A stretch of DNA of 40,323 nucleotides from Clostridia bacterium (GCA_017626145.1 JAGAJK010000057.1:1-40323), one strand, 5' to 3'. Shown: positions 1-8,359, counted from the stretch's first letter. Made by a program: numbers and translations. The notes: generated by a model from the letters alone, not told the origin.

Positions 1-783
1 AAGTTTATCAGGATTCTTTTCGGCGATAGCATCCACACAGTCAAATGCAAAGTTGAATTTATCTGCGTTCTTGAATTTGATACCATTGAAAACGCCATTT
101 TCATCATAAGATGATTCAACAAATTTATCTGCAACTGTTTCAGGCTTTTTCTTTTTAGCAGCCACCTTTGCCGCAATCATAGGCGCTTCGGGATATTCCT
201 CGGAAACTGTTCCGTCATGCGGATTTAATACAACAGCATGGAATTCACAACCGCCCTCCGATACTGCAACCATTCCGTGAGGGATAAGGCTGTTATAGAA
301 AATAGAGTCGCCTTCGTGGAGCACATCCACATGATTTCCAACCTGAACTTTGAGCGAACCTTTGACGATAACATCAAATTCCTGACCATTATGTGAGTTT
401 AACTGCATCGGAGCATTCTGTTCTTCTTCAAGATACGGGAATTTAACGAGGAAGGGTTCCGCAAGCTTTTCCCTGAATTTAGGAGCAAGGTTATTGTATT
501 CTACACCGTGCTTCTTTACGATTTTAAGTCCTTCACCTTTTCTTGTGATGGCAAAGGAGGTAAGGGTTGTGCTTGTTCCTTCAAGCAAATCTACAACCTC
601 GACATCGCAAGCCTTTGCACATTTGTAGATAAATGTGAAGCTGAAGTCTGTTTCGCCCGTCTCTAAAACCTTGTAATCTTCTACTGATACACCGCAAAGC
701 TTTGCAAGCTCTTCCTGTGTGTATCCTTTTGCTTCTCGCAGGTCTTTGATTCTTCCTGCTACTTCTTTCAAACTGTAATCCAT
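1..783 (-). CDS. XRE-cupin regulator fused to an AMP-dependent acyl-CoA synthetase N-terminus (partial)
   Basis: The gene runs off the left edge; 261 codons are visible from ATG at 783, with GGAGACAAAA just upstream as ribosome site. Residues 1-60 form an XRE-type helix-turn-helix (YTQEELAKLCGVS at 21-33). Residues about 125-190 are a small cupin (H131, E135, LHEGD at 155-159, IPHG at 167-170). A Lys/Ala-rich linker at 205-218 follows. Residues 240-261 (KFNFAFDCVDAIAEKNPDKL) resemble the first helix of acetyl/acyl-CoA synthetases of the AMP-binding superfamily. The frame is still open at base 1, so this is probably a regulator or sensor joined to an acyl-CoA ligase. A stand-alone XRE-cupin protein with a long tail is the alternative. 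It is expressed from a T-box leader, which suggests a link to amino-acid or branched-chain acid metabolism (inference). Domain calls rest on motif reading. Confidence 0.7.
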   Translation of the reverse strand, partial: MDYSLKEVAGRIKDLREAKGYTQEELAKLCGVSVEDYKVLETGETDFSFTFIYKCAKACDVEVVDLLEGTSTTLTSFAITRKGEGLKIVKKHGVEYNNLAPKFREKLAEPFLVKFPYLEEEQNAPMQLNSHNGQEFDVIVKGSLKVQVGNHVDVLHEGDSIFYNSLIPHGMVAVSEGGCEFHAVVLNPHDGTVSEEYPEAPMIAAKVAAKKKKPETVADKFVESSYDENGVFNGIKFKNADKFNFAFDCVDAIAEKNPDKL

Positions 784-843
784 TGTTTTTGTCTCCTTTC
801 ATTTCTGACAAATTTGATATTTGGTTACAAATCTGAATAAAAC

Positions 844-879
844 AAAAAACTCGCCTCAAAGATAACTTTGAGACGAGTT
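844..879 (-). terminator. T-box-controlled intrinsic terminator
   Basis: A 14-bp stem (879-866 with 861-848, one G-U pair) and ATAA-type loop is followed leftward by a run of T. It sits directly after the T-box core and about 60 bases before the start of the XRE-cupin gene, so it is the off-state hairpin of the leader. Confidence 0.88.
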
Positions 880-1130
880 ATAATAACCCGCGGTACCACT
901 CAAATTACGGAAATATAAATATTCCGTCACTTACCGAGCTCTAACAAGCCCTTTGCCTTTACGCAGCATTACGGAAGGAGTCTACTAAGCTAAGCTTTTC
1001 GGTCCTTCGACTCAGAGGTGATAAGTCATTGGAAAGTCTCACCATTGCCTCGCACCAACCGGCAACTCTCTCCAGGCTCCACAATCCGACCGTCCTCGTC
1101 ACAGTCGTTTTTTGTGATATTCAAATTTTA
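844..1130 (-). promoter_or_regulatory. T-box leader, probable isoleucine (AUC) specifier
   Basis: Read leftward, the leader carries the T-box core AGTGGTACCGCG (900-889) just before an intrinsic terminator (879-844). It has a Stem I with the AGAGAG turn and an apical stem TTGCC/GGCAA closing a GGTTGGTGCGA loop. The base of Stem I ends in ATC-ACC-TCTGAG; by the usual register the codon before ACC is the specifier, here ATC (1022-1020), so uncharged tRNA-Ile is the predicted ligand. The class call is firm. The specifier is less sure because the specifier loop was folded by eye and GAC or CUU registers exist. Confidence 0.9.
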
Positions 1131-1136
1131 AAATGT

Positions 1137-1165
1137 ATTATACTCTGCAATTTTTAATTTGTCAA
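1137..1165 (-). promoter_or_regulatory. Promoter of the T-box transcript
   Basis: On the minus strand there is TTGACA (1165-1160), a 17-base spacer and TATAAT (1142-1137), a consensus vegetative promoter a few bases before the T-box leader. Confidence 0.85.
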
Positions 1166-1315
1166 TAGTTTTTTTTGAAAAAAAGTTTTATTTTTTTAAA
1201 TCAAAATTAAGAGGGCGATAAATTTATACTCTGTTAATTCAACACATTTATAATTTCTTTTTTCTTCCTTACGGCATAGTCATAGGCAACGGCAGTTCCG
1301 CTTTAATGTAAAAAT

Positions 1316-1427
1316 CTTGAAATTCAACGTGATTTAATTGAATCAATATATACTGCATAAAGATAAAATAGTAATAGAGTTTAATGTAACCGATACATAT
1401 ACAATCACAGAAGAAATAGAGAGATAA
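1316..1427 (+). pseudogene. Possible C-terminal relic of a serine recombinase
   Basis: Two short adjoining frames read LEIQRDLIESIYTA (stop at 1358-1360) and then DKIVIEFNVTDTYTITEEIE (from 1362, stop at 1425-1427). Their order and the DKIVIEFN strand recall the extreme C-terminus of large serine recombinases or TnpX-type resolvases, with a frameshift between them. It is followed by a hairpin at 1440-1470. The match is short and was judged by eye. Nothing else in the 1166-1556 stretch looks coding. Confidence 0.25.
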
Positions 1428-1439
1428 TAGCCGTAAAGT

Positions 1440-1470
1440 AAAGAACACAGTGAAATTTGCTGTGTTCTTT
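1440..1470 (+). terminator. Intrinsic terminator after the relic
   Basis: An 11-bp perfect stem (AAAGAACACAG with CTGTGTTCTTT) and 9-base loop; the TTCTTTATAT tail makes it most likely a rightward terminator of a gene now lost. Confidence 0.6.
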
Positions 1471-1556
1471 ATATCACATTACAGGAATAAAATCAATAAA
1501 TTTCAAATATTTTTTCGCTGTTTTGTGCCGATAATGGTTTGTTTATTATAAAAAGA

Positions 1557-1587
1557 AAAAGCACAGTGAAAAAATCACTGTGCTTTT
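1557..1587 (-). terminator. Terminator of the first AraC gene
   Basis: A 13-bp perfect inverted repeat (AAAAGCACAGTGA with TCACTGTGCTTTT, AAAAA loop) lies about 100 bases after the stop of the leftward AraC gene. T-runs flank both sides, so it could work in both directions. Confidence 0.75.
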
Positions 1588-1690
1588 GTTCCGTATGATT
1601 GTGCATACGGTTGACGGAGAAAGAGCGAAAAGAGTCATATCCACAATAGCTTTGAATGTGCATAAATGGAGAAATGAACTTCTTCGTATA

Positions 1691-2548
1691 TTACATCTGT
1701 TTATACTGTTGCCTGAATGTTGTGGGGGATACTCCGTATTTATCCTTAAATATTCTATAAAAATTACTCAGACTTTGAAATCCGCATTCGTAGCACATAT
1801 CTATTATATTTATATTTGTATGAATAAGCAGGTTTGAAATATAGTTAATTCTCAGCTCATTTATAAATTCCGACAAAGTAATACCTAAGTAACTTTTTAT
1901 ACATCTCGCAAGATGCTCTCTTGTTTTACCGCTCAGCTTTATCATTTTTTCTGTACCAGCAACAAAGTTTTCCGTTTTTTTCATTTCAATAATTAATTCT
2001 GACAACCATTCAGGAATTTTGTTATCTTTATTTTCTGAAAGTTTAAAAAAGAATTTTACAAAAATATCAGCAAGTATTGCTCTCATTTTCAGCTTGAGAG
2101 CTTTTTTGTCCTGCCAGTTTACGATATTTAGCTGACTTATCTGTTCTAAAACCTGATTTTTCTCTCTGTTGCTTAATAAAACGATTGGAGGCATATCACT
2201 AAAAAGTAAATTATTAACTATCTGTTCATCAGAAAAATAATCAAATAACTTTTCCGCAGTTTCCTTTGTGAATGTTAAATTTATATATGTTGTTTCATTG
2301 CTTTCGGGTGTGTCATATATGTACCCGTGAACATCATCGGGACGTATAAAAATAAGACTTCCTTCGGGGAGATTTAATATTTTTCCGTTGGTTTCCTGAA
2401 TAACAGTGCCTGATATTGTTATCACAATTTCGTAAAACTCATGGCAGTGGGGGTTGTATCTGTCATTTATACCATACACATACTGATAAAGGCACTCAGC
2501 TTCGGCATCTACGCAATCTTTAGCTGTTAAACGTTTATAATTTTCCAT
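1691..2548 (-). CDS. AraC-family transcriptional regulator
   Basis: A protein of 285 residues, normal length for sugar-responsive AraC regulators. The N-terminal half is a cupin-like sensor (PHCHEFYEIV at 33-42, LPEGSLIFIRPDDVHGY at about 60-76), where a small ligand should bind. The C-terminal 100 residues are the double helix-turn-helix, with the second helix motif IIDMCYECGFQSLSNFYRIF and the family end signature GVSPTTFRQQ. It is transcribed away from the GH38 alpha-mannosidase gene, whose regulator it probably is (inference from position). It has its own promoter at 2583-2611 and terminator at 1557-1587. Ligand unknown. Confidence 0.9.
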   Translation of the reverse strand: MENYKRLTAKDCVDAEAECLYQYVYGINDRYNPHCHEFYEIVITISGTVIQETNGKILNLPEGSLIFIRPDDVHGYIYDTPESNETTYINLTFTKETAEKLFDYFSDEQIVNNLLFSDMPPIVLLSNREKNQVLEQISQLNIVNWQDKKALKLKMRAILADIFVKFFFKLSENKDNKIPEWLSELIIEMKKTENFVAGTEKMIKLSGKTREHLARCIKSYLGITLSEFINELRINYISNLLIHTNINIIDMCYECGFQSLSNFYRIFKDKYGVSPTTFRQQYKQM

Positions 2549-2582
2549 ATTTCTACCTCTTTAAATATCACTATACAGGAAT

Positions 2583-2611
2583 ATTATATCACAATATATG
2601 TAGATGTACAA
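2583..2611 (-). promoter_or_regulatory. Promoter of the first AraC gene
   Basis: Minus-strand TTGTAC (2611-2606), 17-base spacer, TATAAT (2588-2583), about 35 bases before the ATG. The 113-base gap to the mannosidase gene also holds AT-rich inverted sequence (TTTTTATAATAAAATTATAAAAA, split here by position 2614-2637), a candidate control site for the divergent pair. Confidence 0.65.
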
Positions 2612-2661
2612 AGGTTTTTATAATAAAATTATAAAAAACATATACAGAGGAGGCTGTAAAT

Positions 2662-5049
2662 TTGAGAAAATTACATTTACTGTGCAACGCACATCTTGAC
2701 CCTGTGTGGCTGTGGAGACGTAATGAAGGCATGGCAGAAGCAATTTCGACATTCAGAGTGGCTGCAGACTTTTGTGAAAATTATGATGGATTTATTTTCA
2801 ATCATAATGAAGCTGTTTTATATGAATGGGTTGAAGAATATGAGCCTGAGCTTTTCGAGCGTATAAAAAAGCTTGTTAAGGCAGGTAAATGGGTTATTAT
2901 GGGCGGTTGGTATATTCAGCCTGACTGCGTTATGACTTCGGGAGAAAGTCTTATGAACCAGATTGCCTTAGGTAACGAATACTTTATGAAAAAATTCGGC
3001 GTTAAACCTACAACTGCTATAAATTTTGACCCCTTTGGACATTCAAGAGGTTTGGTTCAGATTTTAGCAAAGAATGGCTATAACGGTTATTTGTATTTGC
3101 GTCCTGCAGAATTCCAGGGAGACTATATATGGGAAGGCTATGACGGAAGCCGGATTTACGCTCATGGTTTTTATGAAACATACCGTACTTTCAAAGGCGA
3201 TGCTCTTAACAAATTAAAAGGTTACTTAGAAAAATTCAAAGACAAAGATACAGGTTTGTTTTTGTGGGGGATTGGTAATCATGGCGGAGGTCCGTCAAAA
3301 ATTGATTTAGAAGAAATCAATGAATTTATAAAATCATCGGATACAGAAATTGTTCATTCAACTGCAGAAGAATTTATTGCAGATATAGAAAAAAATAATC
3401 CAACTGTGCTTAAACAGTCATTGGTTCCGTGTATGGTTGGTTGCTACACAACCATGGCTCGTATAAAACAGGCAAACAGGCACCTGGAAAACAAAATTGC
3501 AATTACAGAGAAAATAATGAGCTATGCTGATATGCTTACAGATTTTTCTTTTGATAGTGAAGAACTTAATAAGGCGAAAAAAGCACTTGCCTTTTGTCAG
3601 TTTCACGATATTCTGCCGGGAACAGCCATAAAACCTGCCGAAGATGATGCTTTAATGCAGTTTGGTTATGGTGAAGAAACTGCGGACCTTTTGTATAACA
3701 AAGCATTTTTCAAGCTTTGCGAGGGACAGAAAAAGGCTAAAGAAAACGAAATTCCCATTATGATTTTTAACCCACATCCTTTTGAAATAGAGGGTGAATT
3801 TGAAGCAGGATTTCTGCTTCAGAATCAGAACTGGAATGATGGTGAGGAAACAATTGGTTTTGTTTATGATGAAAACGGAAATCCTCTTCCTGCACAGAAC
3901 GAAAAGCCTGACTGCACAATAAATCTTGATTGGGTTAAAAAAATAAGCTTTACCGGAAAGCTTGCACCTTCATCTGTAACAAGATTTGATGTAAAGCTTG
4001 AGGTTGTAAAAAAGGAAGAAAAGAGTGATACATCTGAGGGCGACTTTATTATTGTATCCGGTGGAAATAATACCGTCCGCATAAGCAAAAAAACAGGACT
4101 TATTGACCTTTACGAAGTAAGCGGAAAATCAATGCTTAAAAACACAGGTTTACTTGAGGTATATAATGACAATGAAGACCCATGGGGAATGACGGTTAAC
4201 TCATTTACCCAATTTAAGGATACATTTACACTTATGAGTGATGAGAAAGCAAATGAGTTTATCGGTTACCCTGATGAAAAAATCTCAAATGTGCGTGTCG
4301 TAGAAGATGGTGATGTACGCACAAAAATTCAGGCATTTTTCTCATATAAGCGTTCTGTAGCTGTGGTTGAATATACAATTCCAAAGACAGGGAAATATAT
4401 TGATGTTAATGTTACCATGTACTCAAATGAGCCTAATGTAATGATAAAATACCGTATAGATACCACTCTTTCAGGCAAACCATACGGAGATACTGCTTTC
4501 GGCTGTGAGGAGCTTTTTGAGGATGAAAGAGAAGCGGTCTACCATAAGTGGTGCGGTATAAAGGCAGAAAATGAAGGGGTGTATGTTTTAAATGACGGAA
4601 TTTACGGCGGAAGCTTTACCAACAGCACCATCAGGCTTTCACTTCTTCGTACACCAATTTATTCGGCGCATCCTATAGGCAAAAGACCTATTGCACCTCA
4701 TAACAGATTTACAAATCATATTGATATGGGCGAAAGACATTTTTCTTTCAGAATTATATCAGATGATAATATACCAAGACAGGCACAGGTGTACAATCAG
4801 AAGCCGCAGGTGCTCTCATTCTTCCCATCAGGAGACGGAAATAAAACAGAAAGCGCTGTAATTATAAACAATCCTGATATATTATTATCATCTTTTAAAA
4901 AGGTTGAAAATGGATATAAGATAACTCTTTATAACAGTGCTGATTTTGATAATGATGCAGAACTTACCATTCCTGCATTAGATAAGAAATTAAGTTTGCA
5001 TTTCACAAAACACGAATTAAAAATATTTGATTTGAATGTGGGTGAATAA
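2662..5049 (+). CDS. GH38 alpha-mannosidase
   Basis: A cytoplasmic retaining alpha-mannosidase of 795 residues with no signal peptide. The GH38 catalytic domain opens with CNAHLDPVWLW (zinc ligands H11 and D13), followed by the nucleophile motif NFDPFGHSRG (D123), GNHGGGPS (206-213) and QFHDILPGT (fourth zinc ligand H315). The rest, about 370-795, is the beta-rich C-terminal half. Family members hydrolyse alpha-mannosides taken up from N-glycans or mannans. The start is TTG at 2662, chosen because AGAGGAGG lies 9 bases upstream and the family motif begins a few residues in. It is divergent from an AraC regulator. The preferred linkage cannot be read from sequence. Confidence 0.93.
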   Translation: MRKLHLLCNAHLDPVWLWRRNEGMAEAISTFRVAADFCENYDGFIFNHNEAVLYEWVEEYEPELFERIKKLVKAGKWVIMGGWYIQPDCVMTSGESLMNQIALGNEYFMKKFGVKPTTAINFDPFGHSRGLVQILAKNGYNGYLYLRPAEFQGDYIWEGYDGSRIYAHGFYETYRTFKGDALNKLKGYLEKFKDKDTGLFLWGIGNHGGGPSKIDLEEINEFIKSSDTEIVHSTAEEFIADIEKNNPTVLKQSLVPCMVGCYTTMARIKQANRHLENKIAITEKIMSYADMLTDFSFDSEELNKAKKALAFCQFHDILPGTAIKPAEDDALMQFGYGEETADLLYNKAFFKLCEGQKKAKENEIPIMIFNPHPFEIEGEFEAGFLLQNQNWNDGEETIGFVYDENGNPLPAQNEKPDCTINLDWVKKISFTGKLAPSSVTRFDVKLEVVKKEEKSDTSEGDFIIVSGGNNTVRISKKTGLIDLYEVSGKSMLKNTGLLEVYNDNEDPWGMTVNSFTQFKDTFTLMSDEKANEFIGYPDEKISNVRVVEDGDVRTKIQAFFSYKRSVAVVEYTIPKTGKYIDVNVTMYSNEPNVMIKYRIDTTLSGKPYGDTAFGCEELFEDEREAVYHKWCGIKAENEGVYVLNDGIYGGSFTNSTIRLSLLRTPIYSAHPIGKRPIAPHNRFTNHIDMGERHFSFRIISDDNIPRQAQVYNQKPQVLSFFPSGDGNKTESAVIINNPDILLSSFKKVENGYKITLYNSADFDNDAELTIPALDKKLSLHFTKHELKIFDLNVGE

Positions 5050-5067
5050 CGTGAAAAATCACGTTAT
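5046..5067. other. Hairpin spanning the mannosidase stop codon
   Basis: A perfect 9-bp stem (ATAACGTGA with TCACGTTAT, AAAA loop) includes the TAA stop. There is no clear T-run, so it may be a processing or weak termination hairpin. Confidence 0.45.
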
Positions 5068-5080
5068 CAATATTTAATAA

Positions 5081-5206
5081 GCCCGTGCGATATTTTGCCA
5101 AAGGCAAAACGCACATGGGCAAAATATCCATTTAACACCTTATCTGCCTACGATATGGTGTTAAGATTTTTCAGTACCATCTGTAGGCAGAAAGGCTATG
5201 GATATT
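5081..5206. repeat. Nested palindromic intergenic element
   Basis: Several inverted repeats are packed together: GCCCGTGCG with CGCACATGGGC, TTTTGCC with GGCAAAA, an outer AATATCCAT (5123-5131) with ATGGATATT (5198-5206), and TCTGCCTAC with GTAGGCAGA inside. No gene is evident between 5050 and 5315. It looks like a repetitive palindromic unit rather than a single terminator. Confidence 0.5.
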
Positions 5207-5254
5207 AATATGAAGCTTTATCCAATGTTGCTGAACTCCGCTCTTAAATTGATA

Positions 5255-5285
5255 GCACCCCAAAAGCATATAACTTTTGGGGTGC
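5255..5285 (-). terminator. Strong hairpin between convergent units
   Basis: A 12-bp perfect stem (GCACCCCAAAAG with CTTTTGGGGTGC, 7-base loop) sits 30 bases past the stop of the leftward isomerase operon. The T-tract is poor on both strands, but its position fits a shared terminator for the convergent mannosidase and isomerase genes. Confidence 0.6.
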
Positions 5286-5315
5286 ATATTATGTTAAATT
5301 ATTTTTCTATGTATA

Positions 5316-6347
5316 TTACATACCCATTAAGAGTTCCATTACATATAATTCGAGCTTTTCGTAATCTCTTTCTTCGATGCACTTTTTCTGATAATCGTAA
5401 TCGAATTTTTCAGCTTTCTTTTCAAGCGCCTTGAAAATCTTAAGGCTGTTTTCAAGATGCTGATATGAATTTTCCAGGCTCTGTGTTCTCATAACCTTAA
5501 CGTCAAGACCAACGTATTCACCGTTTTCGCCAAAGCCGTTTTCCATAAGCAATTTAACCTGATTAAATGCGGCACGAAGGTTTTCAACACCAAAGCTCTT
5601 ATCCTGGTCGAACTTAAGTCCGTTCTGGTCGTTTAAGTGTACGCCCCAGAGTTTGCCCATTGCCATAGCAAAACCGATTTCGTTTGCAGGGTCAAGAGCG
5701 GCAAGCATAGCGTGAGCTGACTCTAAAAGTCCGCCAACACGTGAGGGGTCTTTTGTTGCTGCAGAAATTGCCATACAGTGACCAAGTGTGGGGCAAACGC
5801 TTCTGTCGATTGGTTCGTTAGGCTTTGTTTCAATCATAACCTTGATTGTCTTGTCATAATCGAGCATTTTGTTGATAGCGTCGATTAATTTCTTTGTTGA
5901 TTCAACAGGTGATTTGCTTTCGTAGCAAAGTGTACCTTCACGTGCAAGCCAGAGAACGATTTTATCACAACCGAGTGCTCTTGCAATATCGATTGAACGG
6001 TATGCTCTCCACATTGCATATTCTCTGTCTTCTTCATAATTTGATGTGAAACCGCCATCAACTGTGTGTGGGTCAAACCAAAGTCTTGGTGCAACAAATT
6101 CAGCCTTAAGGTCATATTTGTCTAAAAGTGCTTTAACTTTTTTTGCTTCTTCGATAATTTCAGCTTCTGTAAAGTCGTTGATGTTTGGAACAGCATCGTC
6201 ATCGTGGAACTGAATTGCATCAAAACCCATTTCTTTGAACTTCTTAATTTTTTCCTCAAAAGGAATTTCATCTCTTACTGCAGGGCCGTATGTATCTGCA
6301 CCTGAATGTACATTCCATGGTCCTACTGAAAACTTAAATCTACTCAT
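5316..6347 (-). CDS. Xylose isomerase-like TIM-barrel sugar isomerase
   Basis: A protein of 343 residues, somewhat shorter than true xylose isomerases. The hallmark residues of that family are recognisable in order: FHDDD near 47-51 (active-site His region), WLAREG at 133-138 (WGGREG in the family), IETKPNEP at 172-179 (metal ligand Glu173), LESAHA near 208-213, HLNDQN at 237-242 (Asp240) and LDVKVMRTQ at 281-289. It therefore probably isomerises an aldose and ketose, or a related unusual sugar, with divalent metal. ATG at 6347 is chosen over a frame extension to 6371 because GGAGGAAAT lies just before it. It is the last gene of a leftward operon after the oxidoreductase, 13 bases away. Substrate is unknown; xylose is only one possibility. 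Confidence 0.82.
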   Translation of the reverse strand: MSRFKFSVGPWNVHSGADTYGPAVRDEIPFEEKIKKFKEMGFDAIQFHDDDAVPNINDFTEAEIIEEAKKVKALLDKYDLKAEFVAPRLWFDPHTVDGGFTSNYEEDREYAMWRAYRSIDIARALGCDKIVLWLAREGTLCYESKSPVESTKKLIDAINKMLDYDKTIKVMIETKPNEPIDRSVCPTLGHCMAISAATKDPSRVGGLLESAHAMLAALDPANEIGFAMAMGKLWGVHLNDQNGLKFDQDKSFGVENLRAAFNQVKLLMENGFGENGEYVGLDVKVMRTQSLENSYQHLENSLKIFKALEKKAEKFDYDYQKKCIEERDYEKLELYVMELLMGM

Positions 6348-6360
6348 TTTTATTTCCTCC

Positions 6361-7512
6361 TTATATTTCATCTACATTAATCCATTTCTTTTCCTTACTG
6401 CTTTTTACAACTGCTTCGGTAAGCTTAACGGTGTATGCCGCCTGTTCAAGTGTGGCGAAAACAACCTCGCCCTTCATACCGTCAAAGATATATTTATAAA
6501 AGGCATAAATATTACCCTTAAAAGCATCGTTCCAGCCTTCGGGGTGTCCCATAGCAAGGGAAGTATAGCCTTTTGCGTTTGGTGACATATTGTTAGGGTC
6601 ACGGATAATAAAACGGTTATCGTTATCACGGTAGCCCATCCACAGTCTGTCATTTTCTTCCTGATTCCACTTAATTGATGCTTTTGAGCCGTTTATTTCA
6701 AAGTTGAAGTAACAGCCGTGTCCTGCCGCAATTTCCGAAACGTGGTAAACACCTGTTGCACCTTTGTCGGTGTGGAACAAAACAGCACCGTACTCTTCGT
6801 TTTTAACTTCAACCTCATCAAATTCTGTTGGTACGTTGCTTGTGAAAGTTTCTGTCTGCTTTTTAGGTTTCTTTCTTACGGGAATAACTGTTTTTAAATC
6901 AGCCATAACTTCTGTTATTCTGTGTCCCGTAACGTGCTGAACGGCATCCATCCAATGAGAGCCGATATCTGCAATAGCGCAGGAAATACCTGCAACTTCA
7001 GGCTCCAATCTCCAGCTGTAGTCGGTGTCATATAAAAGCCAGTCCTGCTGATATGAGCCCGTCATAACTCTTACATCACCGATTTTTCCGTCAGCGATTC
7101 TGTTTTTGGTTTCCTGAACCATTGGGTTTAAGCGGTAGTTAAAGTTAACAGCCGCCGCACTTGACGGGTACTGCTTTTTAAGTTCAACCAATTCCTTTGC
7201 CTGCTCATAGTTCATACAAAGGGGTTTTTCACTTAATAAGTGTTTCCCTGACTTTATAATCTTTTTATTTATATCAAGATGCAGAAAATTTGGTGTGCAA
7301 TTGTGAACCGCATCAATTTCAGGGTCTGCCAGAAGCTCGTCAACGCTTGAGTAGCATTTTTCTATACCGTAGTACTCGGCTTTCGCTTTTGCAAGCTCTG
7401 CATTTGTATCGGCAACTGCATATAATTCACAAAAACCGATTCGGCGAACAGCTTCAATATGGCTTTCGCCGATATACCCCATTCCGATAATACCAACTTT
7501 AATTTTTTTCAT
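6361..7512 (-). CDS. Gfo/Idh/MocA-family NAD(P)-dependent oxidoreductase
   Basis: A protein of 383 residues. The Rossmann motif GIIGMGYIGESH lies at 8-19, the family EKP motif is in LLSEKPLCMNY, and the second catalytic region reads DIGSHWMD with the usual Asp and His. Such enzymes oxidise or reduce sugars, inositols or glycosides, often at C3, with NAD(P). The start is ATG at 7512, with AAGGTG before it; the frame continues upstream but only to a TTG without a ribosome site that would overlap the previous gene. It lies between two TIM-barrel isomerases in one operon, which suggests that the three act on one sugar. Substrate unknown. Confidence 0.9.
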   Translation of the reverse strand: MKKIKVGIIGMGYIGESHIEAVRRIGFCELYAVADTNAELAKAKAEYYGIEKCYSSVDELLADPEIDAVHNCTPNFLHLDINKKIIKSGKHLLSEKPLCMNYEQAKELVELKKQYPSSAAAVNFNYRLNPMVQETKNRIADGKIGDVRVMTGSYQQDWLLYDTDYSWRLEPEVAGISCAIADIGSHWMDAVQHVTGHRITEVMADLKTVIPVRKKPKKQTETFTSNVPTEFDEVEVKNEEYGAVLFHTDKGATGVYHVSEIAAGHGCYFNFEINGSKASIKWNQEENDRLWMGYRDNDNRFIIRDPNNMSPNAKGYTSLAMGHPEGWNDAFKGNIYAFYKYIFDGMKGEVVFATLEQAAYTVKLTEAVVKSSKEKKWINVDEI

Positions 7513-7528
7513 AGCTATCACCTTAATA

Positions 7529-8359
7529 TCAGTCTTCAAGTAACTTACTTATGTAATCAAAGCTCTTTTTTGCACTGTCTGCGTTTGATACAGGCGGCTT
7601 GTCAAGCTCTATACATAAAGGTCCTGTATAATTTACGGAATCTAAAATTTTGAAAATTTCGGGGAAGTTGGTGTTTCCGTCTCCAAGACCGTGGAAGCAG
7701 GACATAATGGGAACATCTGAATCAACCCAGCCTTCATCGGTGATGCTGTCACCTAATCTGTAATCCTTAAGGTGAGTGAAGTTTATACGGTCAGCATACT
7801 GACGTATAATTTCAACAGGATTTCCGCCTGCCGCCGAAATATGAGCTGTGTCCGGAGCAAAATAGATTAAATCAGGGTCAGAGTTCTGCATAACGTAGTG
7901 GATATCTTCTTCATACATAAAATAACTCCACACGTGAGGATGCACATTGGTTTGTAATCCGAATTTTTTTGCGATTTTAGCAAACTTTACCATGTTGTTC
8001 AGGTTGTATGCGTGCTCTTTTTCTCCAAACACATCAGGTCTTATATATGTTCCCTGAAGGGTTACTCTTGTTACATCCATAGCTGCAACAAACTCAAGCT
8101 CTTTTTCAAGAGTATCAAATAAAGTATGCTCCTGACCTGCCTGCGGAATGTGAAAATAAAAGCTTATAGGTGTTAAATCATATTTATCAAGCATTGCCTT
8201 GTATTCTTTTACGTTCATATCGAAAGCATACATAGCATTTTTAACACTTTCAAAATTTTTATAGCCTATTTCTGTAATTTCCTTTGCTGCAAGCTCTGCC
8301 TGCTCCTTTGTTCCGGTTCCCCAGGGCCAGATTGCGTATGCTATTTGTGACTTTTTCAT
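7529..8359 (-). CDS. Sugar phosphate isomerase/epimerase-type TIM barrel (AP endonuclease 2 fold)
   Basis: A protein of 276 residues, the usual length of the xylose isomerase-like TIM-barrel family that includes IolE, IolI and hydroxypyruvate isomerase. Candidate metal ligands are D170 (FAPDTAHIS), H196 (NFTHLKDY) and E251 (LCIELDKP). At the place where the first ligand is usually Glu in an ENH-type motif this protein has QTNVHPHVW, so its metal site or chemistry may differ. It is the first gene of the leftward operon and has ribosome site AGAGAGGT. It probably epimerises, isomerises or dehydrates a keto-sugar made by the neighbouring oxidoreductase (inference). Confidence 0.85.
   Translation of the reverse strand: MKKSQIAYAIWPWGTGTKEQAELAAKEITEIGYKNFESVKNAMYAFDMNVKEYKAMLDKYDLTPISFYFHIPQAGQEHTLFDTLEKELEFVAAMDVTRVTLQGTYIRPDVFGEKEHAYNLNNMVKFAKIAKKFGLQTNVHPHVWSYFMYEEDIHYVMQNSDPDLIYFAPDTAHISAAGGNPVEIIRQYADRINFTHLKDYRLGDSITDEGWVDSDVPIMSCFHGLGDGNTNFPEIFKILDSVNYTGPLCIELDKPPVSNADSAKKSFDYISKLLED

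Noticed and set aside
1580-1837. Rightward reading frame overlapping the end of the first AraC gene
   Set aside because: It starts inside the terminator hairpin and mostly runs antisense to the AraC helix-turn-helix region; no ribosome site and no family likeness.
6348-6371. Longer N-terminus for the xylose isomerase-like protein
   Set aside because: The extension codes through the ribosome site and would overlap the preceding stop; the ATG at 6347 has ideal spacing.
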